This document shows positions 1 through 8,653 of a DNA stretch of 64,000 nt, one piece after another. Position 1 is the stretch's first letter. Every line of letters starts with the position of its first letter. Under the pieces are notes generated by a model, which was not told the DNA's origin, made no database searches, and saw only the letters and a list, made by a program, of their open reading frames with translations. The position numbers and the translations under genes are program-made. Origin of the DNA: an uncultured Sutterella sp. (GTDB lineage: Bacteria; Pseudomonadota; Gammaproteobacteria; Burkholderiales; Burkholderiaceae_F); assembly GCA_949287305.1 (NCBI GenBank), contig CASEFX010000011.1:101903-165902 (forward strand), in the 5' to 3' direction.

Positions 1-470
1 ACGGTCCCTCCTGCCTCATCTTCACGCGCCAGAACGTTCCCTTCATCGACCGCGATGAAGTCGATGCCGACGCGATCGCCAAGGGCGGCTACGTCGCGCT
101 CGAGTCGCCCGCGGGCGCTGAGGCGATCGACGTGATCCTTCTTGCGACGGGTTCCGAAGTGGGCCTCGCCGTTGAAGCGCGCAAGGCGCTCGCCGCCCTG
201 AACATTCAGGCCCGCGTCGTGAGCATGCCCTGCACGAGCCGCTTCGACGCCTGCGACGAAGCCTACCGCAAGAGCGTTCTGCCCTCGGGCGTTCCCGTTC
301 TCGCGATCGAAGCCGCGCGCACCGATCTCTGGTGGAAGTACGTCGGCTGCAAGGGCGACGTCCTCGGCATCGACCGCTTCGGCGAAAGCGCGCCCGCCGG
401 CGTTCTCTGGCCCTATTTCGGTTTCACGGTCGACAATGTCGTCGCCCGCGTTGAAAAGCTCCTCCACTGA
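1..470 (+). CDS. tkt: Transketolase, C-terminal part (5' end outside window)
   Basis: The frame is open from the window edge to a TGA at 468-470, about 155 codons. It reads through the typical transketolase segment LIFTRQNVPF and continues into the C-terminal domain (LLATGSEVGLAVEARKAL, then PYFGFTVDNVVARVEKLL at the end). Transketolase moves two-carbon units between sugar phosphates in the pentose phosphate pathway using thiamine diphosphate, in the cytosol. Only the C-terminal domain is visible, so catalytic residues cannot be checked. It lies 63 bases before gapA in the same direction, an arrangement common in Betaproteobacteria. An internal ATG at 132 is not the true start, because the homologous sequence extends upstream of it. 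Confidence 0.93.
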   Translation, partial: GPSCLIFTRQNVPFIDRDEVDADAIAKGGYVALESPAGAEAIDVILLATGSEVGLAVEARKALAALNIQARVVSMPCTSRFDACDEAYRKSVLPSGVPVLAIEAARTDLWWKYVGCKGDVLGIDRFGESAPAGVLWPYFGFTVDNVVARVEKLLH

Positions 471-533
471 GATCCATTTCGTTGCCGCGCCGAACCTTCG
501 GCGCGGCACACAACTTTCAAAGGAAAATTTCCG

Positions 534-1550
534 ATGACCATTCGTGTTGCCATCACCGGTTTCGGCCGCATCGGCCGCAACGTTCTTCGCGCCCACTATG
601 AAAACGGCAAGAAGCACGACATCGAAATCGTCGCCATCAACGCCACGGGCGATCTGGAAACGAACGCCCACCTCCTTCGCTACGACTCCTGCCACGGCCG
701 CTTTAACGGCGACGTCCGCACGGAAGGGAAGGACTGGCTCATCGTCAACGGCGACCGCATCCGCGCCTTCTCGACGCGCGATCCCCGCGAACTCCCCTGG
801 GGCGAACTCGGCATCGACGTCGTGATGGAATGCACGGGCGCCTTCAATTCGAAGGAAAAGAGCCAGGTGCACCTCGATCAGGGCGCCAAGAAGGTCCTTC
901 TCTCGGCTCCGGGCAAGACCGCCGACGCGACGGTCGTTTACGGCGTCAACCACAACGTTCTCAAGGCCACCGACCAGGTCGTCTCGAACGCCTCCTGCAC
1001 GACGAATTGCCTTGCGCCCGTCGTCAAGCCCCTGCATGAAAAGCTCGGCATCGAACGCGGTCTCATGACGACCATCCACGCCTACACGAACGACCAGGTC
1101 CTCACCGACGTCTATCACAAGGACATGCGCCGCGCCCGCGCCGCCACGCAGTCGATGATCCCGACGAAGACGGGCGCCGCGGCCGCTGTGGGCAAGGTTC
1201 TTCCGGAACTCAACGGTCTGCTCGACGGCTTCGCCGTCCGCGTTCCGACCATCAACGTGAGCTTCGTGGACCTCACCTTCATCCCGAAGCGTGAAACCAC
1301 CGTGGAAGAAGTGAACGCCATCATGAAGGCCGCCGCCGAATCCGACGAACTCTGCGGCGTGCTCGGCTACAACGATCTTCCGCTCGTTTCGTGCGACTTC
1401 AACCACGATCCGCACAGCTCGACCTTCGACGCCACGCTCACGAAGGTTTCGGGCGGCCGCCTCGTGAAGGTCACGGCCTGGTACGACAACGAATGGGGCT
1501 TCTCGCAGCGCATGCTCGACACGGCCTGCGCCATGATGGCCGCCAAGTAA
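534..1550 (+). CDS. gapA: Glyceraldehyde-3-phosphate dehydrogenase, type I
   Basis: 338 aa, the usual length. It converts glyceraldehyde 3-phosphate, phosphate and NAD(P)+ to 1,3-bisphosphoglycerate in the cytosol. Visible: N-terminal Rossmann glycine motif (GFGRIGRN, residues 9-16), nucleophile Cys155 in SNASCTTNC, His182 in TTIHAYTND, and the C-terminal WYDNEWGF. The ATG at 534 follows the weak Shine-Dalgarno AAAGGAAAA. Oddity: at the end of the second strand, where NAD-specific enzymes have Asp (ND-L-G/T-D), this protein reads N36-A37-T38-G39-D40. The NAD-selective Asp is replaced by Ala and the next residue is Thr, as in NADP-accepting forms. Cofactor choice is therefore open. It sits between tkt and pgk. 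Confidence 0.97.
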   Translation: MTIRVAITGFGRIGRNVLRAHYENGKKHDIEIVAINATGDLETNAHLLRYDSCHGRFNGDVRTEGKDWLIVNGDRIRAFSTRDPRELPWGELGIDVVMECTGAFNSKEKSQVHLDQGAKKVLLSAPGKTADATVVYGVNHNVLKATDQVVSNASCTTNCLAPVVKPLHEKLGIERGLMTTIHAYTNDQVLTDVYHKDMRRARAATQSMIPTKTGAAAAVGKVLPELNGLLDGFAVRVPTINVSFVDLTFIPKRETTVEEVNAIMKAAAESDELCGVLGYNDLPLVSCDFNHDPHSSTFDATLTKVSGGRLVKVTAWYDNEWGFSQRMLDTACAMMAAK

Positions 1551-1574
1551 CTTTCCCGTTGCGGAAAGAAATTT

Positions 1575-1602
1575 CGGGAACCGACGTTTTCGTCGGTTCC
1601 CG
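1575..1602 (+). other. Perfect 12-bp stem hairpin between gapA and pgk
   Basis: Arms 1575-1586 and 1591-1602 (CGGGAACCGACG and its complement) close a TTTT loop. The following bases (TTGCCG) contain no U-run, so this is not a classical intrinsic terminator. It may protect the gapA mRNA 3' end or mark a processing site; that is inference. Confidence 0.55.
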
Positions 1603-1668
1603 TTGCCGTATTCGGAGCGTGTCCTTGCGATTTTCGAATTCGGGGCCCGCGTAAAGGGCCGTGCCGAT

Positions 1669-1680
1669 TGAAACGTTTCG
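1669..1680. promoter_or_regulatory. Palindromic LacI/Cra-type operator candidate upstream of pgk
   Basis: TGAAACGTTTCG contains the perfect palindrome GAAACGTTTC with a central CG, the usual form of operators bound by LacI/GalR-family repressors. It closely resembles the Cra (FruR) consensus, and Cra controls pgk in enterics. It lies 31 bases before the pgk start. No regulator gene is in the window, so the binding protein is unknown. Confidence 0.4.
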
Positions 1681-1710
1681 TTTTTGATGATGTAAAGGGA
1701 GAGGTTCCCG

Positions 1711-2907
1711 ATGAAAGTTAAGACTCTGGAAGCGCTGGCCAAGTCCGGCGCCCTGCGCGGCCGCCGCGTTCTGATCCGCAGCGACCTCAATGCGCCGCAC
1801 GATGCGGAAGGCCGCATCACGAACGAAGCCCGTCTCGTGGCGAGCGTTCCCGCCATCCGCATGGCGCTCGACGCGGGCGCGGCCGTCATGGTGACGAGCC
1901 ACCGCGGCCGTCCGACGGAAGGTCAGTTCACGCCCGAAGATTCGCTCGCCGGCATCGCCCGCCGCATGGGTGAACTTCTCGGCTGCGAAATGCCGCTCAT
2001 CGCCGACTGGGTCGACGGCGTCAAGGTCGAACCCGGCCACGTCGTGATGCTCGAAAACTGCCGCTGCAACGTCGGCGAAAAGAAGTGCGACGAAGCGCTC
2101 TCGAAGAAGTACGCCGCGCTCTGCGACGTCTTCGTCAACGACGCCTTCGGCACGGCCCACCGCGCTCAGGCTTCGACCGTGGGCGTCGCCCGCTACGCCG
2201 AAGTGGCCTGCGCCGGCCCTCTGATGGCCGCTGAAATCGACGCGCTCACGAAGGCCGTGGAAGAAGCCGCTCATCCGCTCGTCGCGATCGTCGGCGGCTC
2301 GAAGGTTTCGACGAAGCTCACGATTCTTTCGAACCTCGCCGAAAAGGTCGACCAGCTCATCGTCGGCGGCGGGATCCTCAACACCTTCCTCCTCGCCGCC
2401 GGCAAGCCCGTCGGCAAGTCGCTCTGCGAACCCGACCTCATTGACGAATGCCGCCGCGTGCTCGACATTCTCGCCAAGAAGGGCGCGAGCCTGCCGATGC
2501 CCGTCGACGTGGTGGTCGCCAAGGCCTTCGCCGAAGACGCCGAACACCGTGTCGCCGACGTCGACGACGTCCGCGAAGACGAAATGATCCTCGACGTCGG
2601 TCCCAAGACCGCGGCGATGCTGGGCGATCTGCTTCGCAATGCCGGCACGATCGTCTGGAACGGCCCGGTCGGCGTCTTCGAAATGGCACCTTATGCCGAA
2701 GGCACGAAGGCCCTCGCCGACGCGATCGCCGAAGCGACCGAACGCGGCGCCTTCTCGATTGCGGGCGGCGGCGACACGGTCGCGGCCGTTTCGAAGTTCG
2801 GCGTGGCCGACCGCGTGAGCTACATTTCGACGGGCGGCGGCGCCTTCCTCGAGTTCCTCGAAGGGAAGAAGCTCCCCGCCGTCGCAATTCTCGAAGAACG
2901 CGCTTGA
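1711..2907 (+). CDS. pgk: Phosphoglycerate kinase
   Basis: 398 aa, standard bacterial length. It transfers phosphate from 1,3-bisphosphoglycerate to ADP in glycolysis and runs in reverse in gluconeogenesis, in the cytosol. Motifs in order: substrate-binding RSDLNAPHD (residues about 23-31; canonical form RxDxNxP), [30 protein letters not shown], nucleotide-binding [20 protein letters not shown] and the C-terminal [17 protein letters not shown]. The ATG at 1711 follows AAGGGAGAGG. It is separated from gapA by 160 bases with a hairpin and a palindromic operator candidate, so it may have its own promoter. A terminator follows. Confidence 0.97.
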   Translation: MKVKTLEALAKSGALRGRRVLIRSDLNAPHDAEGRITNEARLVASVPAIRMALDAGAAVMVTSHRGRPTEGQFTPEDSLAGIARRMGELLGCEMPLIADWVDGVKVEPGHVVMLENCRCNVGEKKCDEALSKKYAALCDVFVNDAFGTAHRAQASTVGVARYAEVACAGPLMAAEIDALTKAVEEAAHPLVAIVGGSKVSTKLTILSNLAEKVDQLIVGGGILNTFLLAAGKPVGKSLCEPDLIDECRRVLDILAKKGASLPMPVDVVVAKAFAEDAEHRVADVDDVREDEMILDVGPKTAAMLGDLLRNAGTIVWNGPVGVFEMAPYAEGTKALADAIAEATERGAFSIAGGGDTVAAVSKFGVADRVSYISTGGGAFLEFLEGKKLPAVAILEERA

Positions 2908-2926
2908 CGCGCAACGCATGTGAAAT

Positions 2927-2966
2927 GAGGTTGTCCTATCAAGAGAGGGCAACCTCTTTATCGTTT
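2927..2966 (+). terminator. Intrinsic terminator after pgk
   Basis: GAGGTTGTCC pairs with GGGCAACCTC (one bulge) across about ten loop bases, followed by TTTATCGTTTT. It closes the tkt-gapA-pgk transcription unit. Confidence 0.65.
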
Positions 2967-2990
2967 TGAGTGAAGGAACAAGGATAGAAA

Positions 2991-4229
2991 ATGAAGGAAA
3001 AGCTTCTTGAACGCTTTTTGCGCTACGTGGCCGTGACCTCGCAGAGCAACGCCAAGGCCGGGGTCGTCCCGAGCACCGAAGGGCAGCGCCGCCTTGCCGA
3101 ACTCCTTGCCGAAGAACTGCGCGAGCTCGGCCTGGAAAAGATCGAAATCTCTGAGAAGAGCGTCCTCACGGCGCATCTGCCCTCGAACCTCACCGAAGGC
3201 CGCAAGGCCGCCGTCGTGGGCTGGGTCGCTCACCTCGACACGGTCGACGTCGCGCTCTCGCCCGACATCCATCCGCAGGTGATCCGCAACTATCAGGGCG
3301 GCGACATCTGCCTCAACGCGGAAAAGGACATCTGGCTTCGCACGTCGGAACATCCCGAAGTGAACGATTACATCGGCGACGACCTCGTCGTCACGGACGG
3401 CACGAGCGTGCTCGGCGCAGACAACAAGTCGGCCATCGCCAACATCATGACAAGCCTTGAGACGGTCATCCGCGAAAACCGTCCCCACGGCGACCTTTAC
3501 GTCGCGTTCGTGCCCGACGAAGAAATCGGTCTCCTCGGCGCGAAGGCCATGGACTTCACGAAGTTCCCCGTTGACTACGCCTACACGATCGACTGCTGCG
3601 CCGTGGGCGAAGTCGTCTACGAGACCTTCAACGCGGGCGGCGCCACGCTCTCGATCCGCGGCGTCACGGCGCATCCGATGAGCTCCAAGGGCGTGCTCGT
3701 CAACCCGGCGCTCATCGCGACCGACTTCATCAACATGCTCGACCGCGGCAGCACGCCCGAGTGCACCGAAGGGACGGAAGGCTTCGTCTGGGTGAACGGC
3801 ATTCAGGCGACGCCCGCCGCCGCCACCGTGTCGGTGAAGATCCGCGACCACAACAAGGCCGGTTACGAAGCGAAGAAGCGCCTGATCGCGAGCGCCGTCG
3901 AGTACCTCAAGGTCCGCCACCCGAAGGCGAAGATCGAGCTCAAGATGTCGGACGTTTACGGCAACATCGCCGACGCGATCAGCGACGAAAACCGCGGCTG
4001 CATCGATCTTCTCTACCGCGCGCTCGAGGAAACGGGCGTCCAGGCGAAGACCATCGCGATGCGCGGCGGCACGGACGGCTCCTTCATCTCCACCAAGGGA
4101 ATTCCCACGCCCAACTACTTCACGGGCGGGCTCAACTTCCACAGCCACTGCGAATTCCTGCCGCTCGGCGCCATGGAAAAGAGCACGAAGGTCACCCTGA
4201 AGTTGATCGACCTCATCGCCGCCGCCTGA
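2991..4229 (+). CDS. pepT: Peptidase T (tripeptide aminopeptidase)
   Basis: 412 aa, matching PepT (about 408). It is a cytosolic M20-family dizinc aminopeptidase that removes the N-terminal residue from tripeptides. Visible motifs: HLDTVDV with the first metal-binding His (residue about 79), DGTSVLGADNKSAIA with the bridging Asp, PDEEIG with catalytic and metal-binding Glu, TIDCCAVGEVVYE, and near the C-terminus the metal-ligand region NFHSHCEFLPL. ATG at 2991 preceded by GAAGGA. It is preceded and followed by terminators and appears monocistronic. Confidence 0.95.
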   Translation: MKEKLLERFLRYVAVTSQSNAKAGVVPSTEGQRRLAELLAEELRELGLEKIEISEKSVLTAHLPSNLTEGRKAAVVGWVAHLDTVDVALSPDIHPQVIRNYQGGDICLNAEKDIWLRTSEHPEVNDYIGDDLVVTDGTSVLGADNKSAIANIMTSLETVIRENRPHGDLYVAFVPDEEIGLLGAKAMDFTKFPVDYAYTIDCCAVGEVVYETFNAGGATLSIRGVTAHPMSSKGVLVNPALIATDFINMLDRGSTPECTEGTEGFVWVNGIQATPAAATVSVKIRDHNKAGYEAKKRLIASAVEYLKVRHPKAKIELKMSDVYGNIADAISDENRGCIDLLYRALEETGVQAKTIAMRGGTDGSFISTKGIPTPNYFTGGLNFHSHCEFLPLGAMEKSTKVTLKLIDLIAAA

Positions 4230-4318
4230 TCGGCGAGGTGCGCGGGCGGGAAAAGACTTCGTCCGCCTGCATTCGATTCTTTTCGGGTATGAGGCGGCAT
4301 GCCCGAAACGCATTGGCG

Positions 4319-4369
4319 AAAGACGGTCTCGGTTTGGCAAAATACATCCGAACCGTCTTTTGCTTTTTC
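4319..4369 (+). terminator. Intrinsic terminator after pepT
   Basis: Arms AAAGACGGT (4319-4327) and ACCGTCTTT (4352-4360), with an inner TCGG/CCGA pair, are followed by TTGCTTTTT. Confidence 0.65.
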
Positions 4370-4431
4370 ATTGACCCGAACGGGACCGAATTAGAAAACC
4401 TTCAACGGTCCCCGCGGGTTGCTTTTCATTC

Positions 4432-5100
4432 ATGTCGTCCGCTTTGATCGACCTCTTCGTCGACTCCTTCTGGCAGATTCTCCTGCCGGGGTTGACCGTT
4501 ACCGTACCGCTCACGATCCTCGCCTTTTCGGGCGCCCTCGTGATCGCGGTGATCGTGGCGCTCGTACAGTTCGCGCGGGTGCCGGTGCTGAAGGATCTCG
4601 CGCGCTTTTACATCTGGGTGACGCGCGGCACGCCGCTTCTTGTGCAGCTCTTCGTCGTCTTCTACGGGCTTCCCCACGCGGGCTTTCTGATCGATCCCTT
4701 CGTGGCCGCGGTCGTCGTCTTCGCCGTGAACGAAGGGGCCTACTGCGCCGAAACGATCCGCGCCGCGCTCGAATCCGTCCCGACGGGGCAGCTCGAGGCG
4801 GGGCTCTGCTCGGGGCTCTCCTATCTGCAGGTGATGCGGCACATCGTCCTGCCGCAGGCCTTCCGCACGGCCTTCCCGACGCTCGGAAACTCCCTCATCG
4901 CCATGGTGAAGGACACGTCGCTTGCCGCCAACATCACCGTGACGGAAATGTTCATGACGACGCAGCGCATCGTCGCGCGAACGTACGAACCGCTTCTTCT
5001 CTACATCGAGGTGGGCCTCATTTATCTTCTCTTCTGCACGGTGCTCACCAAGGTGCAGAGTTACGGCGAGAAACGCCTGCGTACTTACGAAAAGCGCTGA
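4432..5100 (+). CDS. Polar amino acid ABC transporter, permease
   Basis: 222 aa inner-membrane permease of the HisM/TcyB type. Several hydrophobic segments are evident, e.g. residues about 12-40, 55-90 and 180-205. The cytoplasmic EAA loop, which docks the ATPase, is seen around residues 115-145 (EAGLCSGLSYLQVMRHIVLP). First gene of a three-gene importer, permease-ATPase-binding protein; the ATPase start follows 7 bases after its stop. No Shine-Dalgarno sequence is visible before the ATG. The substrate is not fixed by this subunit. No riboswitch was recognised in the 202-base upstream gap, only the pepT terminator. Confidence 0.9.
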   Translation: MSSALIDLFVDSFWQILLPGLTVTVPLTILAFSGALVIAVIVALVQFARVPVLKDLARFYIWVTRGTPLLVQLFVVFYGLPHAGFLIDPFVAAVVVFAVNEGAYCAETIRAALESVPTGQLEAGLCSGLSYLQVMRHIVLPQAFRTAFPTLGNSLIAMVKDTSLAANITVTEMFMTTQRIVARTYEPLLLYIEVGLIYLLFCTVLTKVQSYGEKRLRTYEKR

Positions 5101-5107
5101 GGGAACC

Positions 5108-5872
5108 ATGCTTCACCTGGAGAATCTTCACAAATCCTTCGGTTCGACCGAGGTGCTCCACGGCGTGAGTCTCGACGCCCGAAAGGGAGAGGTCGTCGCC
5201 GTGATCGGGCCGAGCGGCTCGGGAAAGACGACGCTGCTGCGTTGTCTGAACGGACTCGAGACGTCCGACGCCGGCCGCCTCACGCTCGAGGGGACGGACT
5301 ACGACCTGGCTCGGCTCACGAGACGGGAATGGGCCGCGCTTCGCAAGCGCACGGCCTTCGTCTTTCAGAACTACAACCTCTTTCTCAACCATACGGTGCT
5401 CGAGAACGTGACGCTCGGTCCGGTCGTCGGGCACGGCATGAAGCCCGAGGCGGCGCGCGAGCGCGCCCGGGTGCTTCTCGCCCGGGTCGGCCTGGAAGGT
5501 CGTGACGACGCCTATCCGAACGAACTCTCTGGCGGTCAGCAGCAGCGCGTCGCCATTGCGCGGGCGCTCGCGACCGACCCCGCGGTGATCTACTTCGACG
5601 AGCCCACGTCGGCCTTGGACGCCGAGTGGACGGACGACATGCACGAACTCCTTCGCGGCGTCGCGGCGCAGGGGACGACGATGGTGGTCGTCACGCACGC
5701 GCTCGACTTCGCGCGTAGCGTCTCGGACCGGGTGGTCTTCATGGAGGCGGGCCGCGTCGTGGAGACGGGCGACACGGAAACTTTCTTCACTTCGCCCAAG
5801 ACGGCGAGAACCCGGGCCTTTTTGGACTCGGAAAAGACGCAGGACGAAACCAACGACAAGGGAGAAAAATGA
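5108..5872 (+). CDS. Polar amino acid ABC transporter, ATP-binding protein
   Basis: 254 aa. Canonical ABC ATPase: Walker A GPSGSGKTT (residues about 37-45), Q-loop in VFQNYNLF, signature LSGGQQQR, Walker B VIYFDEPTSALD and switch His in VVVTHALDFA. It belongs to the GlnQ/HisP/TcyC group that energises uptake of polar amino acids. ATG at 5108 follows GAGGGAACC. Its stop overlaps the next gene's start (ATGA at 5869-5872), implying translational coupling. Confidence 0.95.
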   Translation: MLHLENLHKSFGSTEVLHGVSLDARKGEVVAVIGPSGSGKTTLLRCLNGLETSDAGRLTLEGTDYDLARLTRREWAALRKRTAFVFQNYNLFLNHTVLENVTLGPVVGHGMKPEAARERARVLLARVGLEGRDDAYPNELSGGQQQRVAIARALATDPAVIYFDEPTSALDAEWTDDMHELLRGVAAQGTTMVVVTHALDFARSVSDRVVFMEAGRVVETGDTETFFTSPKTARTRAFLDSEKTQDETNDKGEK

Positions 5873-6693
5873 TGAAACGAAAAATCGGAATGTGGATGGC
5901 TGCGGGACTCTGCGCCCTGACGCTCGGCGGGTGCTCCGACAATGCGGCCGACGACAAGGGTGCTGGGGCGGATCGGCTCGCCGACATCCGCGCGCACGGC
6001 AAGATCGTGATCGCCATGGAGGGCACCTGGGCGCCCTGGACCTACCATGATGAGAAGGGCGTTCTCACGGGCTACGACGTGGAAGTGGGCCGCAAAATCG
6101 CCGAGAAAATCGGCGTGAAGGCCGAATTCGTCGAAGGCAAGTGGGACGGGCTTTTGGCCGGTCTTGACGCCGGACGGTACGATCTCATGATCAACGGCGT
6201 CGACGTGACGCCCGAGCGCGCCAAGGTGTACGACTTCTCCGAACCCTACGCCTACAACCGCATGGTCGTGATCGTGGACGGCAACCGCACCGACATCGCC
6301 TCCATGGCGGATCTGAAGGGGAAGAACACGGCCAACACGATTTCGAGCACCTACGCGGAGGAAGCCGAAAAGCACGGCGCCAAGGTGACCGGGGTGGACG
6401 ACCTCAATCAGACCTTCGAGCTCCTTTTGAGCGGGCGCATCGACGCGACCCTCAATTCCGAGGTGACCTTCTACGACTATCTGCGCGCGCATCCCGACGC
6501 CCGCATCAAGATCGCGGCCGTTTCGGATCACGCCACCGAAGTGGCCATTCCCATCCGCAAGGGCGAAGCCACCGCTTCGCTTCGCGCCGTCGTGAACGAG
6601 ACGATCAAGGGCATGCGCGAATCGGGCGAACTCGCGGCGCTCTCGAAGCGCTTCTTCGGGACCGACATTTCGGCGCCCGCCGCCAAGCCCTAA
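5869..6693 (+). CDS. Amino acid ABC transporter, substrate-binding lipoprotein
   Basis: 274 aa. It starts with a lipoprotein signal (KRKIGMWMAAGLCALTLGG|C, Cys about residue 23), so it should be tethered at the outer face of the inner membrane. The mature part is a family 3 solute-binding protein. Segments such as LTGYDVEVGRKIAEKIGV, WDGLLAGLDAGRYDLMING and FSEPYAYNR resemble cystine/polar amino acid binders (TcyA/TcyJ type). Cystine is therefore a reasonable guess but unproven. The gene order (binding protein last) differs from the commonest order. A second ATG at 5872 is an alternative start. A strong terminator follows. Confidence 0.9.
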   Translation: MMKRKIGMWMAAGLCALTLGGCSDNAADDKGAGADRLADIRAHGKIVIAMEGTWAPWTYHDEKGVLTGYDVEVGRKIAEKIGVKAEFVEGKWDGLLAGLDAGRYDLMINGVDVTPERAKVYDFSEPYAYNRMVVIVDGNRTDIASMADLKGKNTANTISSTYAEEAEKHGAKVTGVDDLNQTFELLLSGRIDATLNSEVTFYDYLRAHPDARIKIAAVSDHATEVAIPIRKGEATASLRAVVNETIKGMRESGELAALSKRFFGTDISAPAAKP

Positions 6694-6714
6694 GGCGCAC
6701 AAACGAGAAAAAGC

Positions 6715-6750
6715 AAAGAGCCGCAAGGAAAACCCTGCGGCTCTTTTGGT
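6715..6750. terminator. Bidirectional intrinsic terminator between the ABC operon and tmRNA
   Basis: AAAGAGCCGCA (6715-6725) pairs perfectly with TGCGGCTCTTT (6736-6746), followed by T on the plus strand. It ends the ABC operon and lies just past the 3' end of tmRNA on the opposite strand. Confidence 0.8.
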
Positions 6751-6753
6751 GTT

Positions 6754-7115
6754 TGGTGGAGGCGGCGGGAGTTGAACCCGCGTCCGGAAACCTTTTTCTG
6801 TTGGTTCTACATGCTTAGCCGAATGATTTGGATCTTGTCCGCAACCCTGCCGATCGGCGGGCCGATTGCGGACCAGTCGCCTTGATTTCGGACCCGCATC
6901 GGCGACGCCTGCGGGACCTAGACTCTGTCAGATGATGCTGCCGTCAGTTGCCTGACCCGACCCAGAGACCAGCCGGTGCAGCACCTCGCCAATTAGGCGG
7001 CGAGGGCGAAACGCTTGTTGTTGGCGTTTATTGGTTTGCAGCGGATTTACGAGGTGACTGCACCTCGACATGCCCCATACAGCGTCCGCGTCCCCGTCGA
7101 AACCAAGGCGCCCCC
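6754..7115 (-). ncRNA. ssrA: Transfer-messenger RNA (tmRNA)
   Basis: On the minus strand the RNA starts GGGGGCGCCTTGGTTTCGAC at 7115 and ends CCGCCTCCACCA at 6754, 362 nt. The 5' GGGGGCG pairs with 3' CGCCUCC to form the alanine tRNA-like acceptor stem, and a T-arm with GTTCAACTC is present. The tag reading frame runs from the resume codon GCC at 7025 to TAA at 6993 and encodes ANNKRFALAA, ending in the LAA degron. tmRNA with SmpB rescues ribosomes stalled on broken mRNA and marks the product for proteolysis. Both ends are placed from acceptor-stem pairing. Confidence 0.95.
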
Positions 7116-7182
7116 GTATGTGGATTTTGAAGTATAGGAAAGATGCGAGCAAAAAGCAAACCGCTTTTTGCTCGATCGTGCA

Positions 7183-7857
7183 TCAAAATGATGCGCCGTG
7201 AATGATCGCCCAGGTCGAAAGGTCTTCGGGCGTTTCGGCGATGAAGTTCGCCCCCCAGCTCTCGACGGCCGTGTGAATGTAGCCCCAGGCGCAGGCGGCG
7301 CAGGGAATCGAGGCGGCCTTGGCCGCTTCGACGTCGCGCGGGTCGTCCCCGGCGTAGAAGGTCCCGTGCGGGTCGGACTGCAGGATCTCCATGGCCTTGA
7401 GGAGCATCGAGGGAGAGGGCTTCATGGCGCAGCCTTCGTGGTCGCTTCCGATCACGAGGTCGAGATACTTCATGAGGCCGAGCCGTTCGCAAAGGGGATG
7501 AGCGAGGGGCTCCACCTTGTTCGTGACGACGCCGAGCCGCCAACCGCTCTCCTTCAACGTACGGAGCATTTCTTCGATGCCCGTATAGAGTTTCGAGCCC
7601 GTGAAGCCCGAGTCGCCGTAGTGGCGCAGAAAGCGTTCTCGACGGTCCGCAAAGGTGGGATCGTCGCGTTCGATCCCGTAGGCGGCGCGAAGGAGGCCCG
7701 GCGCCCCCTTGCTCGCGTAGATCCGGATCGCTTCGTAGGGAACGGGAGAGAGACCTTCGTCGCGGCGCGTTTCGTTGATGGCCGCCACGAGGTCGGGGGC
7801 CGAATCCACGAGCGTGCCGTCCAAATCAAAGAGAAAGGTGGGGGCTTTGTCGGACAT
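7183..7857 (-). CDS. gph: HAD-family hydrolase, phosphoglycolate phosphatase-like
   Basis: 224 aa. Motif I is FLFDLDGTLVDS, with the nucleophile Asp about residue 11. Motif II is in LGVVTNKVE (Thr), and motifs III/IV are in the MKPSPSMLLKAM (Lys) and YAGDDPRDVEAAKAA (acidic pair) regions. Length and cap domain fit Gph, which dephosphorylates 2-phosphoglycolate. Other small phosphosugar or nucleotide substrates (Gph/PpaX/MupP-type) cannot be excluded. It reads away from ompA on the minus strand, with the ompA terminator between them. ATG at 7857. Confidence 0.85.
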   Translation of the reverse strand: MSDKAPTFLFDLDGTLVDSAPDLVAAINETRRDEGLSPVPYEAIRIYASKGAPGLLRAAYGIERDDPTFADRRERFLRHYGDSGFTGSKLYTGIEEMLRTLKESGWRLGVVTNKVEPLAHPLCERLGLMKYLDLVIGSDHEGCAMKPSPSMLLKAMEILQSDPHGTFYAGDDPRDVEAAKAASIPCAACAWGYIHTAVESWGANFIAETPEDLSTWAIIHGASF

Positions 7858-7940
7858 GATGTCTGGAATGATTCGCTAACGTCGGGAGGGAACCGGCGGA
7901 CGTGGGCTAGTGTAGTGGAAATCGGGACGGGTGGCGGTGG

Positions 7941-7973
7941 ATACGAAAAGGCCCCCGACGAAACGGGGGCCTT
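7941..7973 (-). terminator. Intrinsic terminator of the ompA-like gene
   Basis: AAGGCCCCCG (7948-7957) and CGGGGGCCTT (7964-7973) form a perfect 10-bp stem; on the minus strand it runs into TTTTCGTAT. It lies 23 bases past the stop codon. Confidence 0.8.
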
Positions 7974-7996
7974 CGATCAGATCTCAGTGATCGGGA

Positions 7997-8653
7997 TTAT
8001 TCCGCAGGACGGGTACCCGAGACTTCGACCACCGCGCGGCGGTTCGGAGCCAGGCACTGGATGAGCTGACGGAAGTTCTTGATTTCACCGTTGCGGGTCG
8101 GATCCGGGCAGTTGACGACCGGGTCGGCTTCGCCGCGGCCTTCAGCCTGGATCAGGGAGGCGTCAACGCCCTTCGAAACGAGGTAGGCCTTCACGGATTC
8201 GGCACGACGCTGCGAGAGTTCGAGGTTGAACTTGTCGGAACCGATGCGGTCGGCATAACCCGTCGTAACGATGACTTCAACGTCCACGCCGGCGATCTTC
8301 GAGACGAGTTCGTCGAGAGCGGCTTCGCCTTCAGCCTTGAGGTCGGCCTTGTTGTAGGCAAAGAGCGTGTCGGCCGAGAGCGTAACCTTTTCCGGAGCCT
8401 TCTGGACGACCGGAGCGGGTTCAACGCAGGCTTCGCCGAGAATGTCGGCGTCGCAGTTGCAACCGTCACCGCTCGCCTGGGCGAGGGCGGGGGTCCAGAA
8501 ACCGGTACGGTAGCAGAGGCCGTAGCCGGACTTGACGATCTTGCCGTCGGAGGAGTGGACGTAGGGGCTCACCTGTTCGGCCGACATGGCGGCGCCGGAA
8601 ACGGCAAGCATGAGCGCAGCAACGATGCCGCTAAGTTTGACGGAGGTCTTCAT
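7997..8653 (-). CDS. OmpA-family outer membrane / peptidoglycan-associated protein
   Basis: 218 aa from the ATG at 8653. A GTG two codons earlier is less likely, because AAGGA would be only about three bases away. The N-terminal signal peptide (KTSVKLSGIVAALMLAVSGAAMSA) directs export. A short Cys-containing region follows (YGLCYRTGFWTPALA, GDGCNCDADI). The C-terminal half is an OmpA-like peptidoglycan-binding domain (TLFAYNKADLKAEGEAALDE, then GYADRIGSDKFNLELSQRRA). There is no eight-strand barrel domain, so this is the short type frequent in Burkholderiales. It probably links the outer membrane to the wall. Confidence 0.9.
   Translation of the reverse strand: MKTSVKLSGIVAALMLAVSGAAMSAEQVSPYVHSSDGKIVKSGYGLCYRTGFWTPALAQASGDGCNCDADILGEACVEPAPVVQKAPEKVTLSADTLFAYNKADLKAEGEAALDELVSKIAGVDVEVIVTTGYADRIGSDKFNLELSQRRAESVKAYLVSKGVDASLIQAEGRGEADPVVNCPDPTRNGEIKNFRQLIQCLAPNRRAVVEVSGTRPAE

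Noticed and set aside
4370..4397. Promoter TTGACC ... TTAGAA before the ABC operon
   Set aside because: The spacing is only 14 bases, too short for a sigma-70 promoter.
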